Shown: positions 44,341 through 55,039 of the stretch, piece after piece
How the letters are laid out: every line of letters begins with the position of its first letter
Position numbering within the stretch: the stretch's first letter is position 1
Origin: an uncultured Paraprevotella sp.
Lineage (GTDB): Bacteria > Bacteroidota > Bacteroidia > Bacteroidales > Bacteroidaceae
DNA length: 64,000 bases
Direction of reading: 5' to 3'
NCBI GenBank assembly: GCA_944321365.1
Contig: CALULA010000001.1
Span: 434,001-498,000, forward strand
The notes under the pieces: generated by a model
What the model was told of the DNA's origin: nothing
The model's input: only the letters and a program-made list of their open reading frames with translations
Databases searched by the model: none
Translations under genes and position numbers: made by a program

Positions 44341-46383
44341 ATGGCGAAATCAACAGTTAAATCTCCAAAAACATTGAAACTCATAAAGAATGATCCTTGG
44401 CTAAAGGATTTCGAGGGGGCTATCGCAGGACGTCACCAGCATGCGCTGGACAAGATGAACGAATTGACGCAAGGCGGAAAAAGCACGTTGTCCGATTTTG
44501 CTACCGGATACCTTTATTTCGGTCTTCATCGCACCGCAACGGGATGGGTGTTCCGTGAGTGGGCTCCTCATGCCACTGCAATCTATCTTATCGGTGATTT
44601 CAATGGATGGAAAGAGAGTCCGAAGTATCAGTTGAAACGCATAAAGGATACCGGCAACTGGGAAATCAAATTGCGCGGCACTGCTCTCAAGCATGGCGAT
44701 CTTTATAAGATGAAGGTTTATTGGGAAGGAGGCTGTGGAGAGCGGATTCCGGCCTGGTGCCGACGGGTGGTGCAGGACGATCAGACCAAGATATTCAGTG
44801 CACAGGTATGGGCACCGGAGCAACCTTATGTATGGAAAAAGAAGTCTTTCCGGCCCAATACCGCTCCATTGCTGATCTACGAGTGCCACATTGGAATGGC
44901 GCAGGATGCGGAAAAGGTCGGCACTTATAATGAGTTCCGTGAAAACGTGTTGCCCCGTATTGCCGAAGATGGTTATAATTGCATCCAGATCATGGCCATA
45001 CAGGAACATCCCTATTACGGCAGTTTCGGTTATCATGTGTCCAGCTTTTTTGCAGCGTCAAGCCGTTTCGGGACTCCGGAAGAGCTGAAACAACTCATTG
45101 ATGAGGCGCATCGCAGGGGCATAGCAGTCATCATGGATATCGTACATTCCCACGCTGTGAAAAATGAAGTAGAGGGATTGGGCAATCTGGCTGGCGATCC
45201 GTGTCAGTACTTTTACCCCGGTGACCGTCGCGAACATCCGGCATGGGACAGTCTGTGTTTTGATTACGGCAAGAATGAAGTCCTTCATTTTCTGCTCTCC
45301 AACTGCAAGTTCTGGCTGGATGAGTATCATTTCGACGGCTTCCGTTTCGACGGAGTCACTTCCATGCTCTACTACAGTCATGGTCTTGGAGAGGCTTTCT
45401 GCAATTATGCGGACTATTTCAACGGCCATCAGGACGACAATGCCATCTGTTATCTGACGCTCGCCAACCAGCTGATTCACGAAGTCAATCCCAAGGCCAT
45501 CACTATAGCCGAGGAGGTGAGCGGGATGCCCGGACTGGCTGCTCCGTTCGAGAGCGGAGGCTATGGCTTTGACTACCGTATGGCCATGAACATTCCCGAC
45601 TACTGGATTAAGACCATCAAGGAAAAGAAAGACGAAGACTGGAAGCCGAGCAGCATGTTCTGGGAGGTGACCAACCGTCGGGCCGACGAGAAAACCATCT
45701 CATATTGCGAGAGCCACGACCAGGCATTGGTGGGCGACAAGACCATTATCTTCCGCCTCATTGACGCCGACATGTACTGGCATTTCCGGAAAGGCGACGA
45801 GAACTACGCCGTGGAGCGCGGCATCGCCCTGCACAAGATGATCCGCTTGCTTACGGCATCAACCATCAACGGCGGTTATCTGAACTTTATGGGGAATGAG
45901 TTCGGACATCCTGAATGGATTGATTTCCCCCGCGAGGGCAATGGATGGAGCTACAAATACGCCCGCAGGCAGTGGAATCTGGTAGACAACAAGGATTTGT
46001 GTTACCACTATCTTGGTGATTTCGACAAGGCGATGATTTCGCTTATCGGGCAGGAGAAAAACATACAGAAGTCTCCGGTGGTTGAGGTGTGGCACAACGA
46101 CGGCGACCAGGTCCTGGCATACAGCCGCAATGAGCTGCTTTTCGTGTTCAATTTCAGTTACGACCGTTCTTTTACCGACTATGGCTTCATGGTGCCTGAG
46201 GGCGGATACGATGTCGTCCTGAACACTGATGCGTTGCAGTTCGGCGGTCATGGCCTGAACGATGACAGCGTGCGTCATCTGACTGTTTACGACCAGTTGC
46301 TGGCGAAAGACGGGAAAGGCTGGCTGAAACTCTACCTGCCTGCCCGGTCTGCCCTTGTGCTCCGCAAGGTGAAAGAGGACTGA
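44341..46383 (+). CDS. glgB: 1,4-alpha-glucan branching enzyme
   Basis: A GH13 branching enzyme for glycogen, 680 residues. The N-terminal CBM48-like domain has VFREWAPHATAIYLIGDFNGW (about 64-84). The catalytic barrel has MDIVHSHAVKN, the nucleophile in FDGFRFDGVTSMLY (about 333-346), the acid/base in TIAEEVSGMPG and YCESHDQALVGDK. It is of the eukaryote-like GBE subtype. The segment at about 45.35-45.85 kb is enriched in G/C third positions relative to its flanks. Confidence 0.95.
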   Translation: MAKSTVKSPKTLKLIKNDPWLKDFEGAIAGRHQHALDKMNELTQGGKSTLSDFATGYLYFGLHRTATGWVFREWAPHATAIYLIGDFNGWKESPKYQLKRIKDTGNWEIKLRGTALKHGDLYKMKVYWEGGCGERIPAWCRRVVQDDQTKIFSAQVWAPEQPYVWKKKSFRPNTAPLLIYECHIGMAQDAEKVGTYNEFRENVLPRIAEDGYNCIQIMAIQEHPYYGSFGYHVSSFFAASSRFGTPEELKQLIDEAHRRGIAVIMDIVHSHAVKNEVEGLGNLAGDPCQYFYPGDRREHPAWDSLCFDYGKNEVLHFLLSNCKFWLDEYHFDGFRFDGVTSMLYYSHGLGEAFCNYADYFNGHQDDNAICYLTLANQLIHEVNPKAITIAEEVSGMPGLAAPFESGGYGFDYRMAMNIPDYWIKTIKEKKDEDWKPSSMFWEVTNRRADEKTISYCESHDQALVGDKTIIFRLIDADMYWHFRKGDENYAVERGIALHKMIRLLTASTINGGYLNFMGNEFGHPEWIDFPREGNGWSYKYARRQWNLVDNKDLCYHYLGDFDKAMISLIGQEKNIQKSPVVEVWHNDGDQVLAYSRNELLFVFNFSYDRSFTDYGFMVPEGGYDVVLNTDALQFGGHGLNDDSVRHLTVYDQLLAKDGKGWLKLYLPARSALVLRKVKED

Positions 46384-46432
46384 CGGTTTGGCAGAATAAA
46401 GAAAGACATGGACAACAAGACTACGGACAAGA

Positions 46433-47590
46433 ATGAATAGCTCCTCCAATTTCAAAAGGACCGTGCGGATCGTCTCATGGACATGCGGTCTGCTGTTTGC
46501 GGTGTTCTGCGTGTTGTATTTGTCTGTCATGCAGCCGGAACTGCTGTCTACGGCTCAGCATCTGCTTTCCGGCGGGCAGACTTTATATTATCCCGTGTGG
46601 GGAACGGTCATCATCACGCTGGTTCTTCTGCTGATTCAGGCGGCCTATCGCAGGACGCTGGCCTTTCCGCTTCGTTTCAATGCGCTCTATTTCTTCCCCT
46701 CCTGCCTCATGCTGGGACTGCTTACGTCCATTTCTCCGCAGGGTGATGGGTGGGATGTCTTTATGGATACCCGTTGGGGGTGGGTAGTGGCCAGCATCTG
46801 TCTGTACTGTGTCACGGTGTGGTTTGCCATGCATTTCCCCGACATGAAGAACCGCAAGCAGAGCATTTTCTCTTATCTGTGGGTGAATTTGCTGTTGCTT
46901 TCCTTGCAATTCTGCATGGTGGGCAGTCTGGCCAACACCAATGATGTCTATCATTATCGGTTGCAGGTTGAGAAGCATATCGTTGCAGGGCAGGATTCGT
47001 TGGCTTTGCAGGTAGGCCGCAAGTCATTGCATGCCGACCGCAGCCTGACGGCCATGCGGGCTTTCGCTCTGAGCCGTTGCGGCCGTTTGGGCGACCGTCT
47101 GTTCGACTATCCGCAGTGCTACGGCAGTAACGGCTTGTTGCCCGAAGCCTCCGATACGATTTATACGTATGGTTGGGTGCAGGATTTGTACAGATACCTG
47201 GGCGGTAAGCCCGGCAGACATTTGCAGGATGACGTGCCCTTGTTCCTGAGGACCCTGATTCAGTTGCCTTCGGCCACGGAGGCTGTGCCGGACTATCTGC
47301 TTTGTGCCTGTCTGCTGGACAAGAAACTGGATGACTTTGTGCGCCTGCTTCCCCGCTATTATGACCTGAATGGCGATTTGCCCTTGCACTATAAAGAGGC
47401 TGTCATTCTTTATCGTCGTCTGCATACCGCTCCGGCAGTGGTCTACAGAGACACGGCGGTGGAAGCCAATCTGGATGATTTCATCCGCTATGGGGCTAAC
47501 TTTGCCGACGCGACGGAGCGCGTGAACCAGACACGTCGGATGTATGGCAACACATATTGGTGGTATTATTATTATCAGCCTCTGCAGTAG
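46433..47590 (+). CDS. Multi-pass membrane protein of unknown function (DUF6057-like)
   Basis: 385 residues. Four or more hydrophobic helices fill the N-terminal half (WTCGLLFAVFCVLYLSV; VWGTVIITLVLLLIQAAY; LYFFPSCLMLGLLTS; VVASICLYCVTVWFAM). The soluble C-terminal half is helical and TPR-like (VGRKSLHADRSLTAMRAFALSRCGRLGDRLF) and ends in a Tyr/Trp-rich tail (YWWYYYYQPLQ). The style recalls Bacteroidota DUF6057 membrane proteins, from memory. A 10-codon open frame (46408-46440) overlaps its start and could influence translation. The gene lies 49 bp after glgB and is closed by a terminator. Confidence 0.75.
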   Translation: MNSSSNFKRTVRIVSWTCGLLFAVFCVLYLSVMQPELLSTAQHLLSGGQTLYYPVWGTVIITLVLLLIQAAYRRTLAFPLRFNALYFFPSCLMLGLLTSISPQGDGWDVFMDTRWGWVVASICLYCVTVWFAMHFPDMKNRKQSIFSYLWVNLLLLSLQFCMVGSLANTNDVYHYRLQVEKHIVAGQDSLALQVGRKSLHADRSLTAMRAFALSRCGRLGDRLFDYPQCYGSNGLLPEASDTIYTYGWVQDLYRYLGGKPGRHLQDDVPLFLRTLIQLPSATEAVPDYLLCACLLDKKLDDFVRLLPRYYDLNGDLPLHYKEAVILYRRLHTAPAVVYRDTAVEANLDDFIRYGANFADATERVNQTRRMYGNTYWWYYYYQPLQ

Positions 47591-47633
47591 GTTTGTCATG
47601 AGGAGGCTTTGTTGTTGTTTCATTTAGTTTGAG

Positions 47634-47669
47634 TCCCGTATGTGACGTCTTGTCCATACGGGATTTTTT
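47634..47669 (+). terminator. Terminator after the glgB-membrane protein unit
   Basis: A 9-bp stem (47634-47642 with 47655-47663), 12-nt loop, and T6 at 47664-47669. Array 4 begins at the very next base. Confidence 0.85.
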
Positions 47670-47743
47670 GTGCGCACGAACGGAAACGGTTGTGCGCACA
47701 AATGGTTTCGTTCTTGCGCAAGAACAGTTCCTGTTTTCCGCAA
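47670..47743. repeat. 22-bp-period TTGCGCAA array 4 (four units)
   Basis: Cores start at 47670 and 47692 (both GTGCGCAC, still perfect palindromes), 47714 (TTGCGCAA) and 47736 (TTCCGCAA), exactly 22 bp apart. The GTGCGCAC cores change both ends together, preserving dyad symmetry. The rest of the 474-bp gap to the GH43 gene (47744-47940) shows no gene. Confidence 0.9.
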
Positions 47744-47942
47744 CAGTTTCGGTACATGCTTTCTTGGGATGTCTTTTTCCCGCAAATCAGGTCCTGTGTC
47801 TTTGCTGTGTGTCGTGGATGAACGGGTCCGGCAATGCCGTTGTGAAGTCTCACCGTCTTTAGGAGTCGTATGTCGTTCCGGAAGAATCTTGTGCTCTGTC
47901 ACGCCGGAAATCGGGGCGCATTTTGTGTTGAAAAGGGATAGA

Positions 47943-47993
47943 AATACCGTTATGCTTAAACTATGTTAAATAAATGTTGCAGAAATCGGTATT
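47943..47993 (+). promoter_or_regulatory. Inverted pair AATACCG ... CGGTATT upstream of the GH43 promoter
   Basis: AATACCG (47943-47949) and its reverse complement CGGTATT (47987-47993) are spaced by about four helical turns, just upstream of the -7 box at 48012. They could be activator half-sites. This is pattern only and could be chance. Confidence 0.3.
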
Positions 47994-48011
47994 GCATTGT
48001 GCTTATTCGTA

Positions 48012-48030
48012 TATATTTGTAACATGTTAC
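48012..48030 (+). promoter_or_regulatory. -7 box TATATTTG followed by palindrome GTAACATGTTAC
   Basis: TATATTTG (48012-48019) precedes the GH43 ATG by 45 bp. A perfect 12-bp palindrome (48019-48030) overlaps its last base and spans the expected transcription start, a typical repressor position. The cognate regulator is unknown. Confidence 0.6.
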
Positions 48031-48064
48031 TGTAACTTAATTCTAATTATTAATTGATACCTAT

Positions 48065-51000
48065 ATGAAAAAAAGTTTGTTCGCGCTCCTGATGCTGTTT
48101 TATGCATGTTGTGGAGCGTTTGCCGAGAGTTACCCCAAGGTGGTGTTGCAGGGAGACTATCCAGACCCCAGTATTGTTCGCGACGGGGAGGACTATTACA
48201 TGACCCATTCACCTTTCTACTACAGTCCGGGGTTCCTGATCTGGCACTCCACCGACCTGGTGCATTGGGAACCCGTCTGCCGCGCCATGGCACAGTGGGA
48301 AGGCTCTGCCATGGCCCCGGACCTGGTGAAGTATAAAGGCCGTTTCTACATCTACTATCCGGCGGCGGGCAGCAACTGGGTAATCTGGGCCGATGACATA
48401 CGCGGACCGTGGAGCCAGCCCATAGACCTGAAGGTGGGCGGCGGCATAGACCCCGGCCATGTGGCGGACGATAATGGCAAACGTTACCTCTACCTTTCCG
48501 CCGGGCAGGTCATCGCGCTTTCCGACGACGGGCTGTCTACGGTGGGGAAAGTGCAGACGGTCTATGACGGTTGGCAGTATCCCCGCCATTGGAAAACGGA
48601 AGGCATGTTTCTGGAGTCACCGAAACTGCTGTTCCACAATGGCTATTATTATATGACTTCTGCCGAGGGCGGTACGGCGGGACCTGCCACCAGCCACATG
48701 ATTGTGTCGGCCCGTTCCAAGAGTGTGCTCGGACCGTGGGAAAATTCGCCCTACAATCCGGTGGTGCACACCTACAGTGCCACGGACAACTGGTGGTCCA
48801 AGGGACACGGTACGCTGATAGATGACGTCAACGGCAACTGGTGGATGGTGTATCATGCCTACGCCAACGGTTATTATACGTTAGGACGGCAGACCCTGAT
48901 AGAGCCTATGGAATGGACACCGGACGGGTGGTACCGCGCCGCCTCCGAGGCTACGCCCCTCAAGGCTTCTGCATCGGTGGCCTGCGCGGAGCTGTCCGAC
49001 AGTTTCAGCGGACCGGAGCTGGGCTGGCAGTGGACGTTCTGGAAAGAATACGCCCCGGAGGCCTTGTCGTTCGATGACCGTACGCTCCGGGTGAAGGCCA
49101 AGGGAAAGACACCGGCAGACGGACGCCTGCTGCTGGTGACGGCCGAGGACAAGAACTATGAGACACAGGTGGACATTGTGACGGGAGGCGGCAACCGGGC
49201 CGGGCTGGTGCTGTTCTACAACGAGAAAGCCTATGCCGGGCTGGTGTCGGACGGCAAGACGTTCACCGTCTACCGCCACGCGGGACAAAGCAGCGAGCTG
49301 CCGAACAAGCTGGGGAAAACGTTCACCGTGCGGCTGAAGAACCGCGGCAACAAGGTCTGCATAGAGGTGAGCAAGGATAAAAAGGAATGGACCACGGTGG
49401 CGGAGAACATCGACGTGGCCGATATGAATCACAACCGCTACAAGGGATTCTATGCCCTGCGTATCGGTCTCTTGTCGGCAGGTAAGGGCAAGGCCGCGTT
49501 CCGCGACTTCCGTTACCGCAATGCCGTGCCGCAGGAAAAGGACATGAGTGCCTATCTGATGGTATTCCACAAGGACGAGACGCACGGTCTCTACATGGCA
49601 CTCAGCCGCGACGGCTACTCCTTCACCGCCCTGAACAACGGCGAGCCGGTGCTGGCGGGCGACACGATTGCCTGTCAGCGCGGCATACGCGACCCGTACA
49701 TCTATCGTGGTCCGGACGGAGCGTTCTATCTGGCCATGACCGACCTGCACGTGTTCGCACAGCGCGACGGCTACCGCTCGACGCAGTGGGAGCGCGACGG
49801 CGGCCGTTATGGCTGGGGCAACAACCGCGGACTGGTGCTCATGAAGTCGTGGGACCTGATCAACTGGCAGCGGGCCAACGTCCGTTTCGACCAGCTGACC
49901 GCCGGTCTGAGTGAAGTAGGATGCGTCTGGGCTCCCGAAGTGGCCTACGACGAGCGCAAGGGAAAGCTGATGATTTACTACACCATGCGCTTCCGCAACG
50001 AGCGGAACAAACTGTATTATGTATACGTGAACGACGACTTCAACCGCATAGAAAGCCTGCCGCAAATCCTCTTTGAGTATCCCGATGAAACGGTTTCCGC
50101 CATCGATGGAGACATAACAAAGGTGGGCGACAAGTACCATCTGTTCTACGTGGCCCACGACGGTACGCCGGGTATTAAGCAAGCCGTGTCCGACCGTATC
50201 AACGGGGATTACTTCTTCGACCCGCGCTGGTACGACTTCGAACCGAAAGCCTGCGAGGCACCTACCGTATGGAAGCGCATCGGCGAGGACAAGTGGGTGT
50301 TGATGTACGACGTCTACAGCGTCACTCCGCACAACTTCGCGTTCACGGAGACCTCGGACTTCGTGCAGTTCAAGAATCTGGGCCGTTTCAATGAGGGCGT
50401 CATGAAGTCCACGAACTTCAACGCGCCGAAGCACGGTGCCGTGATTCACCTGACCGCCGAAGAGGCCGACCGGCTGGAACAGTACTGGCAGGAGCACGCC
50501 CGGAAGTACGTGCCCCAGGCCGCCGTTCAGCAGAATCCGGTGCTGCCGGGCTACTATGCCGACCCGGAAATCCTGTATTCCGAGCAGGACGGGAAGTATT
50601 ACATCTATCCCACGACGGACGGCATCCCCGGCTGGGGCGGCTCGCGCTTCAAGGCATTCTCTTCCACGGACCTGAAAACGTGGAAGAACGAGGGTGTCAT
50701 CCTGGACCTGAAAGACGTCTCATGGGCGAAGAAGAACGGCTGGGCCCCCTGCATCATCGAGAAGAAGCAGGCCGACGGCAGCTACAAGTACTATTTCTAC
50801 TACACGGCGGAGAAGCAGATCGGCGTGGCCGTGGCCGACCGTCCCACCGGGCCGTTCCGCGACAGCGGGAAGCCTCTGATAGGCAAGGAACTGCCCGATG
50901 GCGCGAAGCACGGGCAGAACATCGACCCCGATGTGTTCACCGATCCTGTGAGCGGGAAAACTTATCTTTATTGGGGCAATTATTTCATGGCCGTATGCGA

Positions 51001-51433
51001 GCTGAATGACGATATGGTTTCCGTCAGGCTGAACACTACACGCCTTCTGATAGAGAACGATGACTATTACAGCGAGGCCGGCTACGTGTTCTACCGCGAC
51101 GGCTACTACTACTTCACGTGGTCGAAGAACGACACGCGCAGCCCGGAGTATGAAGTGCGCTATGTGCGTTCCAAATCGCCGGTCGGACCGATAGACCCGT
51201 CGGAAAGCACGGTGATTCTCAGCAAGCGTCCGGAAGCCGGGATTTTCGCTACCGGGCACCAGTCCGTGCTCCAGCTTCCGGGCAAGGACGAATGGCGCAT
51301 CGTCTACCACCGCTTCCGTTTTCCCGATGGCATCACGATGGGACGGGACGCCGGCTATCACCGCGAGGTCTGCATCGACCGTATGGAGTTCAATCCGGAC
51401 GGGAGCATCAAGCCGGTCGTGCCCAGCCTGTGA
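48065..51433 (+). CDS. Secreted triple-GH43 glycosidase
   Basis: 1122 residues with a signal peptide (MKKSLFALLMLFYACCGAFA). Three five-bladed-propeller GH43 modules are visible. Module 1 (about 24-310): DYPDPSIV (base Asp, about 33), GGIDPGH (about 129), FLESPKLL (acid Glu, about 184), then a beta-sandwich (about 315-490). Module 2 (about 495-800): GIRDPYIY (about 542), SAIDGDITKVG (about 680), ACEAPTVWK (about 730). Module 3 (about 823-1120): YYADPEILY (about 832), NIDPDVFTDP (about 953), YYSEAGYVF (about 1001). Each seems to keep all three catalytic acids. Likely substrates are arabinan, xylan or galactan side chains. The GH2 gene follows 44 bp later. Third codon positions are strikingly G/C-rich. 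Confidence 0.92.
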   Translation: MKKSLFALLMLFYACCGAFAESYPKVVLQGDYPDPSIVRDGEDYYMTHSPFYYSPGFLIWHSTDLVHWEPVCRAMAQWEGSAMAPDLVKYKGRFYIYYPAAGSNWVIWADDIRGPWSQPIDLKVGGGIDPGHVADDNGKRYLYLSAGQVIALSDDGLSTVGKVQTVYDGWQYPRHWKTEGMFLESPKLLFHNGYYYMTSAEGGTAGPATSHMIVSARSKSVLGPWENSPYNPVVHTYSATDNWWSKGHGTLIDDVNGNWWMVYHAYANGYYTLGRQTLIEPMEWTPDGWYRAASEATPLKASASVACAELSDSFSGPELGWQWTFWKEYAPEALSFDDRTLRVKAKGKTPADGRLLLVTAEDKNYETQVDIVTGGGNRAGLVLFYNEKAYAGLVSDGKTFTVYRHAGQSSELPNKLGKTFTVRLKNRGNKVCIEVSKDKKEWTTVAENIDVADMNHNRYKGFYALRIGLLSAGKGKAAFRDFRYRNAVPQEKDMSAYLMVFHKDETHGLYMALSRDGYSFTALNNGEPVLAGDTIACQRGIRDPYIYRGPDGAFYLAMTDLHVFAQRDGYRSTQWERDGGRYGWGNNRGLVLMKSWDLINWQRANVRFDQLTAGLSEVGCVWAPEVAYDERKGKLMIYYTMRFRNERNKLYYVYVNDDFNRIESLPQILFEYPDETVSAIDGDITKVGDKYHLFYVAHDGTPGIKQAVSDRINGDYFFDPRWYDFEPKACEAPTVWKRIGEDKWVLMYDVYSVTPHNFAFTETSDFVQFKNLGRFNEGVMKSTNFNAPKHGAVIHLTAEEADRLEQYWQEHARKYVPQAAVQQNPVLPGYYADPEILYSEQDGKYYIYPTTDGIPGWGGSRFKAFSSTDLKTWKNEGVILDLKDVSWAKKNGWAPCIIEKKQADGSYKYYFYYTAEKQIGVAVADRPTGPFRDSGKPLIGKELPDGAKHGQNIDPDVFTDPVSGKTYLYWGNYFMAVCELNDDMVSVRLNTTRLLIENDDYYSEAGYVFYRDGYYYFTWSKNDTRSPEYEVRYVRSKSPVGPIDPSESTVILSKRPEAGIFATGHQSVLQLPGKDEWRIVYHRFRFPDGITMGRDAGYHREVCIDRMEFNPDGSIKPVVPSL

Positions 51434-51453
51434 GACAAACACAAATATTCTGA

Positions 51454-54621
<3,168 letters not shown>

Positions 54622-55039
54622 TTGGAGTGATAATGCCTGTAAAGTCAATGCATGTTTTCCGTGGAGGTCAGCACGGTTATTGCCCTGCCGCAGTTGGCCG
54701 GGAAGTCCGTCGGAGCCATCGGGACGCTTCTGCCCGGACTGCCGTCAGACAAGACCGCGCCTCTGTAACGGTCTGAGATGGACGCCGGTGGGCAGTCTTT
54801 CTATGAACTGTATTCCTGTTCATTCCTGGTCATCCGCTTCGCCTGTCCCCTCCGGCAGAGGATGCCCGTAAACAATATCTTTATGAAGGTGGCTTTCTGC
54901 AGTCTGGCGGAAAGCCACCTTCTGCTGTATGCAGTCCCCAAATACCGTAAAAATGGTAACTTTTTCTATTCTATAGGTTATGGCGGATTGCCGCCGTTGC
55001 CTTAACTTTGCGCCCGTAAACGGAAAAACAGACCAAGAC
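54622..55039 (+). other. 418-bp gap between the GH2 and TonB-receptor genes
   Basis: It holds a 38-codon open frame (54652-54768, MFSVEVSTVIALPQLAG..) with G/C-rich third positions like the upstream operon, which could be a gene remnant, and a 13-bp perfect hairpin (54885-54897 with 54910-54922) with no T-tract. No convincing gene or riboswitch class is seen. Confidence 0.45.
55003..55010 (+). promoter_or_regulatory. -7 box TAACTTTG for the TonB-receptor gene
   Basis: An exact TAnnTTTG 29 bp before the ATG at 55040; it supports that start over an in-frame one at 54980 upstream of the box. Confidence 0.68.

Noticed and set aside
46408-46440. 10-codon open frame as a gene
   Set aside because: Too short to support; noted only as a possible translational influence on the following membrane-protein gene.
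48881-50497. 538-codon minus-strand frame opposite the GH43 gene
   Set aside because: Shadow frame produced by G/C-rich third positions of the GH43 gene.
54885-54922. Perfect 13-bp hairpin as a terminator for the GH43-GH2 operon
   Set aside because: No T-tract on either strand and 264 bp from the stop; kept only as an unexplained hairpin.
54778-55005. 75-codon frame upstream of the TonB-receptor gene
   Set aside because: It runs through the hairpin and into the -7 box, and its composition is not protein-like.
54860-55039. Cobalamin or other riboswitch ahead of the TonB receptor
   Set aside because: No B12-box-like or other conserved riboswitch core could be recognised.
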